This document shows, one piece after another, positions 25,798 to 35,041 of a DNA stretch of 64,000 bases (within the stretch, counting starts at the first letter, position 1; each line of letters starts with the position of its first letter). The notes beneath the pieces are model-generated. The model was given only the letters and a program-made list of their open reading frames with translations, did no database searches and was not told where the DNA came from. Source of the stretch: Gammaproteobacteria bacterium (GTDB lineage Bacteria > Pseudomonadota > Gammaproteobacteria > Pseudomonadales > Porticoccaceae); contig JADJET010000009.1 of NCBI GenBank assembly GCA_016708925.1, forward strand, positions 76,058-140,057. The letters run 5' to 3'. The position numbers and the translations under genes were made by a program.

Positions 25798-26381
25798 TTC
25801 AGTGGAAGGCAGTTCAGCCTGATTGCATGGCGAAAGACTTAGCTGGCGCATTGGCTCGGCTGTCGTTCGTTGACGCTATGGCAATAACCGCGACGCTCCT
25901 GAAGGGGCCTCTGGTTTTTTTGAGCCGGAGGCAAAAGCGGCGATACGCAATCACGTGTCGGCGCGACGCGAAGAGAGCGGCGGCCTTCTGCTTGGGCAGG
26001 CTTTTGTGCCAAGCTACCTGACCACCAGTTCAGTTCCCAGTGGTAATCATTTTGAAGGCAGTTCCATCCCATGAATACTACGGGACCAGCGTTTCCCTTC
26101 ATATGGGACCATCCGTCTGGGAGTCAGTCAGAACAGAAGTCGGCCTCCTCGTCGTTGGCTGGTTTCATAGCCATCCGAATCTTGGTGCTTTTTTCAGCGG
26201 TACCGACAGGAAGACCCAGAGAGAGTTCTTCTACCATGAATATTCGATTGGATACGTAGTGGACCCCGTCCACGACGACCACGCTTATTTCATTGGCGAA
26301 GAATCCTCGCAGGTTTCCCGCGAGCAGGTCCTGGATGTGTCGGCCCGCCTCGCCTCAGAGGCCATGAGTCGGTGCAAGTGA
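25794..26381 (+). pseudogene. JAMM/MPN+ metallopeptidase (deubiquitinase-like) with two compensating frameshifts
   Basis: Predicted zinc isopeptidase that would trim or remove the ubiquitin-like protein. It starts in the ATGA overlap with the E2 gene. The frame is normal for 42 residues, then shifts within a seven-T run at 25915-25921; in the shifted frame one reads FEPEAKAAIRNHVSARREESGGLLLG, including the conserved Glu of the JAMM fold. Between about 26003 and 26040 the frame returns, giving KAVPSHEYYGTSVSLHMGP and HSHPNLGAFFSGTD (HxHP-x6-S-x2-D, all zinc-site residues intact). The repaired product is about 195 residues. The shifts may be errors, slippage or decay. Confidence 0.78.
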
Positions 26382-26502
26382 TAAGTCGTCATGCCTGTCT
26401 AGTGTGTCCCTAGCCCGCGCAATATCGGCATCAACATCAACCAGAGAACGCCGCTGAGCATCGTGCTCAAGGTGGGCATATCTATGGGTTGTTGCCACTT
26501 GT

Positions 26503-27000
26503 GTGACCCATCCTCTTGCCCGCCGCGTGCAGCAGGCAAGAGGATGGGAACGCTATGGGATGGTTGTTTCGTCACAGGCTGAGCGTCTCAAGCCCCACGC
26601 TATAGACGTGCGCGTAAAGACCGATCCGGTAAAATGGTTTCTCGAGGGGAAGGAAGACACACGTTCGTCGTATCATTTGGAAGATGTTGCCACGGAGTTT
26701 CAGGTTCAGGGTTTGGAGTTAGATTGGGCCTGCATTGTGTGGGATGGCGACCTACGCTTTAGCCATGGACGCTGGGCTTACCATCAGTTTCGCGGCTCTC
26801 GTTGGAACCGTGTCAACAAGGCCGAGCGTCAGCGCTACCTTGAAAATGCATATCGCGTACTCCTCACGCGGGCGCGACAGGGCATGGTTTTGGTAGTTCC
26901 GCACGGAGATGACGACGACCCAACTAGCTCTCGCGAGTTCTACGATCCAACGTACTGCTACCTAAGGTCGTTAGGCCTACAAGAAATCCGACATCACTGG
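26503..27000 (+). pseudogene. C-terminal fragment of a DUF2075 helicase-like protein
   Basis: An open frame starts at 26503, but homology-like sequence begins only near 26536 (ARGWERYGMVVSSQ). It continues through RLKPHAIDVR, DPVKWFLEG, SSYHLEDVATEFQVQGLELDWAC and AYRVLLTRARQGMVLVVP to FYDPTYCYLRSLGLQEI. These are the last motifs (helicase IV-VI region) of DUF2075 proteins, superfamily 1-like ATPases often found near defence genes. The Walker A/B part is missing, so the product cannot be active. The frame reads on past the normal end and into the complementary strand of adh. It suggests that this spot was an accessory-gene site. Confidence 0.75.
26507..26548. repeat. 14-base perfect inverted repeat at the DUF2075 breakpoint
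   Basis: CCCATCCTCTTGCC and its exact complement GGCAAGAGGATGGG are separated by 14 bases. The right arm lies where recognisable DUF2075 coding sequence begins. No T run follows, so it is not a standard terminator; a fold-back rearrangement product is possible. Confidence 0.65.
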
Positions 27001-27174
27001 TGCGCGCAGGCGTCATTTTTCCTACAGATAGCGGCAACCAATATTGTTCCGGTGATGTTCAGGACCTCGCCAACGCGTCCCGCGAACATGGCCACCGATT
27101 TCACCGGTTCAGTCGGCAAGCCGGAAACTGAGGACTGTCTTCAACAGCTTTGCCAAACGCGGAATGCCGCAAAT

Positions 27175-27204
27175 GAACAAGGCCACCCGTGGGTGGCCTT
27201 GTTC
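27175..27204. terminator. Hairpin terminator downstream of the alcohol dehydrogenase gene
   Basis: GAACAAGGCCACCC followed after two bases by its complement GGGTGGCCTTGTTC: a 14-base stem. It lies 32 bases beyond the minus-strand adh stop, and on that strand is followed by a modest T-containing stretch. It may also stop readthrough from the island on the other side. Confidence 0.6.
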
Positions 27205-27236
27205 GTTGTGCTGTCGTTTGAGGCTGTCGGCAACCA

Positions 27237-28340
27237 TCATTTGCCGTGCAGGATCACCCCACGGATGTTGCGGCCGGCGACCATGTCGTCGAAGCCCTGG
27301 TGGACTTCCTCGATCTTGTAGGTGCGCGACTGCATGCGGTCGAGGTCGAGCTGTCCGGTCTCGTAAAAGCCGAGCAGCGTCTCGAAGTCCACCTTGGCGT
27401 TGGTGCTGCCGTAGATACAGCCGCAGACTTTCTTGGCGGACAGCGCCATTTCGAGGCCGCTGAACTTGTATTCTTCGGTCGCGCCGGGTGCGCCCACCAG
27501 GCAGCAGGTGCCGCCGCGCCGGGTCGCCGCATAGGCTTGCGCCACAACCGACGGAATGCCGATGACTTCGAAGGCGTAGTCCACGCCGATGCCGCCGGTG
27601 ATTTCCATGATCTGGGCCACCGGATCCTTGCCCGCGTTGACCGTGTGGGTGGCGCCGAAATCACGCGCGGCTTCCAGCTTGGCGTCGTTGAGATCGACCG
27701 CGATCAGCGGATTGGCGCCCGCGATCTTCGCGCCCTGCAGGGCGGACAGGCCGACGCCGCCGCAGCCGAACACCGCCACGCTGCTGCCCGGCTGCACCTT
27801 GGCGGTGTTGAGCGCGGCGCCGGCGCCGGTCATCACCCCACAGCCGACCAGGGCCGCGGCGCTAAGGCTGTATTTCTTCTTGATCGGTACCACGCACATG
27901 GCGGGGCATACGACCTGCTCGGCCATGTTGCCCAGCGCGGCAAAGGAGCCGATGTATTTGCCGTTGAGTTTCACACGGCTGGTGCCATCGGGCTGCATGC
28001 CGCTGAACAGGTCGGTTGCGGTGCACAGCCAGGGTTCCTGGTGTTCGCAGAAATGGCAGGTGCCGCACATGGGGATGAACGAGGTGATGACGTGGTCGCC
28101 GACTTTCACGTTGGTGACGTTGGCGCCGATTTCCTCGACCACGCCGGCGCCTTCATGGCCCAGCACGATGGGCATGGGCATCGGCAGCTTGCCGTTGATC
28201 ACCGACAGGTCCGACATGCACAGCCCGGTCGCGGCCATGCGGATGCGCACTTCGTTGGCTTTTGGTGGATCCAGCTCGATTTCCTGTACGGAGTACTCGT
28301 TTTTCGCGGTGAGCACCACGGCTTTAACTTTGATGGTCAT
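27237..28340 (-). CDS. Zinc-dependent alcohol dehydrogenase (MDR family)
   Basis: 367 residues. Medium-chain dehydrogenase. The structural zinc loop is complete (CGTCHFCEHQEPWLC), catalytic-site residues include Cys in ATGLCMSD, His in GHEGAG and Cys in LVGCGVMTG; the position after the first Cys, usually His, is Met. NAD(H) motif FGCGGVGLSALQG is followed by VDLND, whose acidic residue favours NAD over NADP. Overall closest to the class III/NDMA-type branch with FIPMCG. The alcohol substrate is unknown; the neighbouring acyl-CoA genes suggest a catabolic role. Confidence 0.85.
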   Translation of the reverse strand: MTIKVKAVVLTAKNEYSVQEIELDPPKANEVRIRMAATGLCMSDLSVINGKLPMPMPIVLGHEGAGVVEEIGANVTNVKVGDHVITSFIPMCGTCHFCEHQEPWLCTATDLFSGMQPDGTSRVKLNGKYIGSFAALGNMAEQVVCPAMCVVPIKKKYSLSAAALVGCGVMTGAGAALNTAKVQPGSSVAVFGCGGVGLSALQGAKIAGANPLIAVDLNDAKLEAARDFGATHTVNAGKDPVAQIMEITGGIGVDYAFEVIGIPSVVAQAYAATRRGGTCCLVGAPGATEEYKFSGLEMALSAKKVCGCIYGSTNAKVDFETLLGFYETGQLDLDRMQSRTYKIEEVHQGFDDMVAGRNIRGVILHGK

Positions 28341-28521
28341 AGCATCCTCGGCGGGTCAGACTTGGGGTGGAGTCGGGTAGGTAATTTTCTTATGGCAACC
28401 TCTCCGCGCATTGCCACGGGATACTGGTATATCCATCCCGTGGGTGGCGGCAGCGTCGTGCGGAATGATACACGCCCGGACGCCGCCGGATAACCTGAAC
28501 CGGTGCGGTGGCGCCAGACCA

Positions 28522-30141
28522 TCAGGCCGGGGCATCGCGCGGCTTGCGGGCCCTGGCGGCCTTGCCGGGACCGGGTTTGGCGCCGGATTTTTGCGTGCCG
28601 GCCGGCGCGCCCTTGGCGGCGCGCACCCGCTTCTTCTTGGCACCGGTTTTGTTGGCCGCCTTTTTGATGGTTTTCGGACTCGGTGGACGCCGGTTGGGGC
28701 CGGTGACGGGCACCGCATGTTTGGGCTCGAAGCCCTGGATTTCCCGGCGCTGCAGCAGCTTGCCGATCAGGGTTTCGATGGCATTGAGCTGGACCGCTTC
28801 GTCGGCGCACACCAGCGAGATCGCCTCGCCGGCCGCGCCGGCACGCGCCGTGCGTCCGACGCGGTGCACATAGCCCTCCGCATCGACGGGCAGGTCGAGA
28901 TTGACCACCAGCGGCAGGGCGCTGATGTCGAGCCCGCGCGCGGCCACGTCGGTCGCCACCAGCACCCGCACCGCGCCGGCCTGGAAGCGTTTGAGCGCGG
29001 CGAGGCGGGCGGCCTGGGTGATGTCGCCGTGGATGGCATCGGTGCCGATGTTCTGGAATTTCAGGCTGGTGACCAGCTCGTCCACCCGTTTGCGGGTCTT
29101 GGCGAACACCAGGACCTGAGGCCAGTGGCGCTTGCGCAGCAGGTGGCAGAACAGCTCCAGCTTGCGCTGCTTGTCCACCGGGATCAGCCACTGCTTGACG
29201 GTGCCGACGGTGGTGTTGCGCGGGCTGGCGTCGATCTGCTGGGGCTTGTGCAGCAGCCCGGCGGCCAGTTCGCGGATGGCGTCGGAGAAGGTGGCGGAGA
29301 ACAGCAGGGTCTGGCGCCGGCGCGGCAGCAGGGTCAGGATTTCCTGTAGCTCCCGACTGAAGCCCATGTCGAGCATGCGGTCGGCTTCGTCGAGCACCAG
29401 CAGTTGCAGCTCGTGGAACTTCACGGCGTTTTTCTCGCGCAGATCGAGCAGGCGGCCCGGCGTGGCGATCAGAATGTCGGCGCCGCGCCGCAACGCCATC
29501 ATCTGCGGATTCAGGCTGGTGCCGCCGTAGGCGACGGTGATGCGCAGCGACAGATGGCGGCCGTAGGTCTTCAGGTTGTCCGCCACCTGCTGGGCCAGCT
29601 CGCGGGTGGGGGTGAGCACCAGGGCGCGTATGCAGTTCGAGCTGGCCGGCGTGCCGGCATCGAGCTTCTGCAACAGCGGCAGGGCGAAGCTCGCAGTCTT
29701 GCCGGAGCCGGTCTGGGCGGCGGCGATCAGGTCGCGCCCGGCCAGCACCACAGGAATCGCCTGGCGCTGAATCGGCGTCGGCGTGCGGTGCTCCAGTTCG
29801 GCGAGCGCGCGTTGCAGGGGTTCGATCAGGCCGAGGGTGGCGAAGCTCATGGCGTTGTGGTCCGGTAAGTGAAGGTGATCCGGCAGGGGAGTGGCATCCG
29901 CCAGCAGTTGGAGTTTGGCGGCGCGGTCGAGCTGCTTGACCGCGTGCTCGCGGCGCAGCGCCTGGGCGCGATCCGGCAGGCGCTCACTATAGGCCAGACT
30001 GACCGGTCGGCGGCCGCGCGTGTAGCGGGCGCCCGCGGCGCCCGCATTGTGCTCCCGCACGCGGCGCTCGAGATCCGTGGTGATGCCGCTGTACAGGCTG
30101 CCATCGGCGCAGCGCAGGATGTAAAAATGCCAGTCGCGCAT
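28522..30141 (-). CDS. GIY-YIG nuclease domain fused in frame to an RhlE-type DEAD-box RNA helicase
   Basis: 539 codons without a stop. Residues 1-90 are a complete YhbQ-like GIY-YIG domain (WHFYILRCADGSLYSGIT, then ERRVREHNAG). After a 10-residue Asp/Pro/His linker, residues 98-480 are a DEAD-box helicase core: AQTGSGKT (motif I), PTRELAQQ (Ia), LDEADRMLDMGF (II), SAT (III), HRVGRTARAG (VI). The C-terminus is a Lys/Ala/Pro-rich tail as in RhlE. Met98 (codon at 29848-29850) could be a separate helicase start, but I see no strong ribosome site before it. A true fusion, or a lost stop codon between two genes, are both possible. Confidence 0.8.
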   Translation of the reverse strand: MRDWHFYILRCADGSLYSGITTDLERRVREHNAGAAGARYTRGRRPVSLAYSERLPDRAQALRREHAVKQLDRAAKLQLLADATPLPDHLHLPDHNAMSFATLGLIEPLQRALAELEHRTPTPIQRQAIPVVLAGRDLIAAAQTGSGKTASFALPLLQKLDAGTPASSNCIRALVLTPTRELAQQVADNLKTYGRHLSLRITVAYGGTSLNPQMMALRRGADILIATPGRLLDLREKNAVKFHELQLLVLDEADRMLDMGFSRELQEILTLLPRRRQTLLFSATFSDAIRELAAGLLHKPQQIDASPRNTTVGTVKQWLIPVDKQRKLELFCHLLRKRHWPQVLVFAKTRKRVDELVTSLKFQNIGTDAIHGDITQAARLAALKRFQAGAVRVLVATDVAARGLDISALPLVVNLDLPVDAEGYVHRVGRTARAGAAGEAISLVCADEAVQLNAIETLIGKLLQRREIQGFEPKHAVPVTGPNRRPPSPKTIKKAANKTGAKKKRVRAAKGAPAGTQKSGAKPGPGKAARARKPRDAPA

Positions 30142-30564
30142 GGATGGCCCGGTTTGCTGTTCTGGTTTCCGGCCGCGGTATTTGCGCCGTCCCGTGTGCG
30201 GTCGGCGCGTTTTGCACGACGGCTATCCGGATAGTTTGCCGAAAGCACGGCCATGGTGTGAGAAATTGTCGCTTCAGCGAGCTGTAAACGGCGGCGCACC
30301 ACCGTGCGCGGGAAAGCACGCGCAGTTTCCGGTGGTCGCTTTCTTATAAGATGCCCGGGGTACTACAGCTTTGCCATCCAGCCCCGGACAATATAAAACC
30401 TGTGCCTGGCGCGGGCGGGTAACCAAAAGAGTCGCTGTCGCCGCATCGAATACGGCGCCATGAAAACCAGTGCCCGTCCGGGTTTTGACCGGCTTGACGG
30501 AATGTCCGGTGCAGATGGGCGTGATCATAATGAGCCGGGACCACGGCCGATACGGGACGACACC
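30142..30564. other. Intergenic region between the helicase and an acyl-CoA dehydrogenase
   Basis: About 420 bases between divergent genes. It holds short imperfect inverted repeats (GAAAGC and GCTTTC around 30313-30343) but no RNA gene or conserved ORF that I can support. Confidence 0.35.
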
Positions 30565-31692
30565 ATGAAATTCAGTTTCACCGATGAACAGGAGCAGATC
30601 CGCACCGTGGTGCGGCGGTTTCTGGCCGAGCAGTCGCCGACCACGGAGATCCGCCGCCTGATGGCCACCGACCAGGGCTGGGAGCGCGCCGCCTGGCAAC
30701 GGCTGAGCGGCGAGCTCGGGCTCACCGGTGTGCACATTCCCGAGGCCTACGGCGGCCAGGGTCTCGGCTTTGTCGAGTTGGGCATCGTGCTGGAGGAAAT
30801 GGGTCGCGCCCTGCTGTGCGCGCCCTATTTTGCCTCCGTGGTGCTCGCGGCCAACGCCATCCTGAACGCGGGTAGCGAAGACCAGAAGCAGGCGCTGCTG
30901 CCGGGGATCGCCACGGGCGAGACCGTGGCGACACTGGCCTTCACCGAGAACAACGGTCTCTGGGACAGCGCCGGGGTGGCGCTGACGGCTACCCCCGCGG
31001 GTGATGGCTACCGGCTGTCCGGCGTAAAAAGTTTCGTGCTGGACGGGCATACGGCGGATTTGATCATCGTGCTGGCCCGCGCCCCGGGCAGCAGCGGCGC
31101 CACCGGCCTGTCGTTTTTCAGCGTGCGGGGCGATGCCGCCGGACTTGACCGCCGGCTGCTCAAATCGGTCGATGGCACCCGCAAGCTGGCGCGCCTCACC
31201 TTCGACAACGTGCCGGCGGATTTGCTGGGTGAGGAGGGCGCCGCCGCGCCCTTCGCCACGACGCTGGATCAGGCCGCGGTCTGCCTGGCCAATGAGATGG
31301 TCGGTGGCGCCGAGCAGTTGCGCCAATCCGCCCTCGACTACGTGATGATGCGGATGCAGTTCGGTCGCCCCATCGCCAGCTTCCAGGCGATCAAGCACAA
31401 ATGCGCCGACATGCTGGTCGAGGTCGAGCTGGCCAAATCGGCCGCCTACTGTGCCGCCGAGGCGGCGGCGGAAAACGACCCGGAGCTGCCCGCGCTCGCG
31501 TCGCTGGCAAAAGCCTGCGCGGCCGACGCCTTCATGCAGACCGCCCGGGAAACCATCCAGCTGCACGGCGGCATCGGCTTCACCTGGGATAACGACACCC
31601 ATCTGTGGTTCAAGCGCGCGAAAAGCTCCGAGGTTTTTCTGGGTAGTCCGACTTATCACCGCGAACTGCTGATGCAGCGCTGGAACGTTTGA
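30565..31692 (+). CDS. Acyl-CoA dehydrogenase
   Basis: 375 residues from the ATG at 30565. FAD enzyme forming a double bond in an acyl-CoA. N-terminal helical domain (FSFTDEQEQIRTVVRRFL), middle beta domain (LAFTENNGLWD, then GVKSFVLDGHTADLIIVLA) and C-terminal helical domain with FGRPIASFQAIKHKCADM and LHGGIGFTWDNDTHLWFKRAK. It belongs to the group of short ACADs often paired with a longer one: the next gene is a second ACAD 17 bases on, so they may form a heteromer as known for steroid and some aromatic side-chain dehydrogenases. Confidence 0.88.
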   Translation: MKFSFTDEQEQIRTVVRRFLAEQSPTTEIRRLMATDQGWERAAWQRLSGELGLTGVHIPEAYGGQGLGFVELGIVLEEMGRALLCAPYFASVVLAANAILNAGSEDQKQALLPGIATGETVATLAFTENNGLWDSAGVALTATPAGDGYRLSGVKSFVLDGHTADLIIVLARAPGSSGATGLSFFSVRGDAAGLDRRLLKSVDGTRKLARLTFDNVPADLLGEEGAAAPFATTLDQAAVCLANEMVGGAEQLRQSALDYVMMRMQFGRPIASFQAIKHKCADMLVEVELAKSAAYCAAEAAAENDPELPALASLAKACAADAFMQTARETIQLHGGIGFTWDNDTHLWFKRAKSSEVFLGSPTYHRELLMQRWNV

Positions 31693-31709
31693 GAGGCGAG
31701 GCAAATACC

Positions 31710-32981
31710 ATGAGCCAACCAACGCAAGAAACCGTCCGCGCCGAGGCGCGCGCCTGGCTGGAGGCCAACTGGGATCCCGACCTCGATCTCAAGACCTGGC
31801 GCGCCAAGCTGGTGGAGAGCGGGTGGGGCATGCCCGCGTGGCCCAAAGAGTGGCACGGCAAGGGGCTGTCCGCGGCGCTGGCCGCCGTCGTCGACAAGGA
31901 GTTCCGCGCCCTGGGCGCCATCGGTGTGGCCCGCAGCGGCCCGCGCATGCTGGCCGCCGCCACGCTGCTGGAACACGGATCGGATTTTCTCAAGGAAAAA
32001 TTTCTGCGCCGCATCCTGACCGGCGAAGACCACTGGTGTCAGTTGTTCAGCGAGCCGGGCAGCGGTTCGGATCTCGCCGGCGCCATGACCCGGGCCGATT
32101 TCAAGGACGGCCAGTGGATCGTCAACGGCCAGAAAGTGTGGACCACCAGCGCCCACCATGCCCAATACGGCTTTCTGCTCGCGCGCACCGACTGGAATGT
32201 GCCCAAGCATCAGGGTCTGTCCTATTTCATCATCGAAATGGAGCAGCCGGGCGTATTGGTACAACCCCTGCGCCAGATGAACGGCCACGCCTCCTTCAAT
32301 CAGGTGTTTTTCACCGATGCGGTGGTGCCGACCGAGTATCTGGTCGCCAATCTCGGCGAAGGCTGGAAGGTGGCAACCACCACCCTGATGCACGAACGCC
32401 GCGCCGCGGCCGAGGGCATGGCATCCGGGCCGCAGAGCGCCAAACGGGTGGGGAAAGCCTACGATCAGGAACGCGCCGAATTCGCCATCACCATGGAGCC
32501 CTACACCTGGTATCCGCAGCGCGCCGGGCGCCCCGATCTGGTCATCGAGCGCGCCCAGGCGACGGGCCGCAATACCGATCCGGTGGTGCGGCAGGAAATC
32601 GCCAAACTGCTGACCCTGCACCGGGCCGCGCACTGGACCCAGCGCCGCGCCCGCGCCGCCCAGCAACTGGGGCGCCCGCCGGGACCGGAAGGTTCGCTGG
32701 GCAAACTGGTGGGCAGCCATGTGGCGCGCGCCTCGGCCAATGTGCACACGCTGATCAACGCCGCGGATGCCATGCTGACCGGCGACGACAGCCCCATGAA
32801 CGGGATCATTGCCGAGATTCTGGTATCGACACCGGCGGCATCCATCGCCGGCGGCACCGACGAGATTCAGCGCAACATCATTGCCGAACGCGTGCTGGGC
32901 ATGCCCAAGGAACCGCTCACCGGCATGGATCGGCCGTTCAAGGACGTGCCGAAAAATACGGTGCAGCCACGCGAGCGATGA
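31710..32981 (+). CDS. Acyl-CoA dehydrogenase, partner of the preceding one
   Basis: 423 residues; GAGAGG precedes the ATG at 31710. Typical long ACAD: W-P-x-E-W-H-G-K-G entry motif, CQLFSEPGSGSDLAGAMTRA (FAD/substrate motif), GQKVWTTSAHHAQYGFLLARTD, and IAGGTDEIQRNIIAERVLGMPKEP, which closes the active site. No frame problem. The tight spacing with the previous ACAD points to a two-subunit enzyme; the substrate is unknown, although the neighbourhood lacks thiolase or hydratase genes. Confidence 0.88.
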   Translation: MSQPTQETVRAEARAWLEANWDPDLDLKTWRAKLVESGWGMPAWPKEWHGKGLSAALAAVVDKEFRALGAIGVARSGPRMLAAATLLEHGSDFLKEKFLRRILTGEDHWCQLFSEPGSGSDLAGAMTRADFKDGQWIVNGQKVWTTSAHHAQYGFLLARTDWNVPKHQGLSYFIIEMEQPGVLVQPLRQMNGHASFNQVFFTDAVVPTEYLVANLGEGWKVATTTLMHERRAAAEGMASGPQSAKRVGKAYDQERAEFAITMEPYTWYPQRAGRPDLVIERAQATGRNTDPVVRQEIAKLLTLHRAAHWTQRRARAAQQLGRPPGPEGSLGKLVGSHVARASANVHTLINAADAMLTGDDSPMNGIIAEILVSTPAASIAGGTDEIQRNIIAERVLGMPKEPLTGMDRPFKDVPKNTVQPRER

Positions 32982-33271
32982 CGGGGGCCTGACCTCCACC
33001 GATCGCAGCCGTAGCCCCGGTGGCGGTGCCGGCGACGGATTCGGTCAAGCCCTGCATGCGGCTCTCCGGGCTGGTGGTGTAGGCCTGGTTGCGCGTCCTC
33101 CGCGAGGCCTGTGCCGGAAGCGTATGCCACCTCGACTGAACGCTACAACGCGAGAATCGACCCCGTTGATCCGCGCGCCCACGGATCCATCCAATGGGCG
33201 CCGGGTTCATTGTGGCCATCGACGGCGTCCTGCCGCCCTTGAATTTACACTTGGTGCCTTGGGTCCCGCCC

Positions 33272-34974
33272 TCAGGCATTCACCCCGCGCCGCAGCAACT
33301 GGCCCGGCAGCGCATCCCCCGCACCCAGCAGATCGCGATCGCGCTGGCGCAGCAGCACGCCGTTGACGATGACCGCATCGACACCAAAGGCTTGTGCGAT
33401 CAGCCGGTCCTGCCCGGCGGGCTGGTCGTACACGCGTTCCAGGCCGCCCGCGTTCACCGTGGCGGGATCGATCACCACCACGTCGGCGGGTTTGCCCACT
33501 TGCAGCCGTCCGCGGTCCTTGATGCCGAACACGTCGGCGGGCCGCGCGGTCAGCATGCGGATGGCTTCCTCGAACGGGATGGCTTTCTTGTCGCGCACCC
33601 AGCGGCCGAGCAGATAGGTGGGCAGACAGGCGTCGCACAACTGGCTGGCATGGGCGCCGGCGTCGGAAAGGCCGAGCACGGTGTTGCGATCCTTGAGCAG
33701 ATCCTCCACCACGGTTTCGTCGGCGTTGGCCACCGGCATCCGGAAGCGCGCCTCCAGGTTGGTGGCGAGCGCCAGGTCGAAGCCGAGGTCGATGGTTTCG
33801 ACGCCCAGTTCCCGCGCGACTTCGCCGACCGTGCGCTCCTCGTACTCCGGACGGCCGCACATGGAGATGACGGAGCTTTCCCAGGAGGTGCGGAACGAGG
33901 CGCGCACACTCGCCAGTTTTCCTTCACGAGACGGCGGAATTCGGGATCGGCGTAGTATTTTTTCTTGCCTTCGGCATCGGCGGCGGCGACCGGCTTGAAC
34001 ACCGACAGGCTTTCGAACGGGAAGGGTTCCTTGAACTGGAATTCGAAGCACAGCGGCCGCGGCGTCACCTGGGGCACGATGTTGCGGCCCTTGGCGATCA
34101 GCTCGGCGGTGCGCTCCTGCTGCTTGATGTGCGCATCGGGGCTGACCATGCCGGCGAGCATGGCGGTCCAGCTGATGGTGATGTCGTTCTCTTCGGCGAG
34201 CTTTTCGTACTCGTCGAACCAGAGTTCCTTGCCGGCGGTGGCCTGCATCATGCCCTTGCCGCCTTTCAGGGTGGACACCAGAGTGCGGACTTCCTCGTAG
34301 GACGCGACCCGGCTCGGCACCGGCCGGCCCTTGAGGCCGACATGGGTCGCGGATTTGGAGGTGGCGAAACCGATGGCGCCGGCGGCCATGGCCTCGGCGA
34401 CGATCTTGCGCATCTGCTCGATTTCGTCCGCGGTGGCTTCGCGCTCGGTGGCCGCCTCGCCCATCACATAAAGGCGGGTGGGGGTATGGCCGATCAGCAC
34501 GCCCACATTGATGGCGGTGCCGGCTTTTTCGATGGCATCCAGATATTGCGGAAAAGTCTCGAACGGCCAGTCGGCGCCCAGACCCGCGTTGAGCGCCGCC
34601 GGGCTCATGCCTTCGACTTTTTCGAGGGTGCCGATGATCAGATCGCGGTGTTCGGGACGGGTGGGCGCGACGCCGAAGCCGCAGTTGCCGAGCACCACCG
34701 TGGTAACGCCGTGCCAGGGCGAAATGGTGAGCATCCGGTCCCAGAGCACCTGGGCGTCGTAGTGGGTGTGGATGTCCACAAATCCCGGCGTGATCATCCT
34801 GTCCGTGGCGTCGATGGTGGTGGCGGCGGTGCCGGGCGCCTGCCCGAGCGCCACGACCTTGCCGTCCTTGATGGCGACGTCGCCGCGATAGCCGGGCTTG
34901 CCGGAGCCGTCGACGATGGTGCCGCCGGTGATTTTGATGTCGTAGATCGTGCTGGTGTCGGTGTTGTTGCTCAT
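33272..34974 (-). pseudogene. N-acyl-D-amino-acid deacylase / amidohydrolase family protein, one frameshift
   Basis: Amidohydrolase-fold enzyme resembling D-aminoacylases. The N-terminal part has KITGGTIVDGSGKPGYRGDV, then VDIHTHYDAQVLWDRM (metal ligands His-x-His) and GNCGFGVAPTRPEHRDLI. The frame breaks at an A run complementary to TTTT at 33917-33920: one extra A would restore VKEKLASVRASFRTSWESSV and the rest, including GLSDAGAHASQLCDA with the conserved Asp, to the stop at 33272. With that base the product is 567 residues, normal for the family. A sequence error is at least as likely as a mutation. Confidence 0.82.
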
Positions 34975-35041
34975 GGTGTCACCTCGCTAACGCAAACCGC
35001 CCGGGGATGCCGGGCGGGTGCTGTGGTGTTCGCTGCCCGGT

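Noticed and set aside
22762..26381. CBASS assignment of the Ubl operon
   Set aside because: CBASS needs a CD-NTase and an effector, and its Cap2 is an E1-E2 fusion. Here E1 and E2 are separate, a Ubl is encoded and no nucleotidyltransferase is present.
26990..27170. Possible remnant of another insertion sequence end
   Set aside because: The stretch looks IS-like in places, but I could not identify a terminal repeat or a transposase codon pattern.
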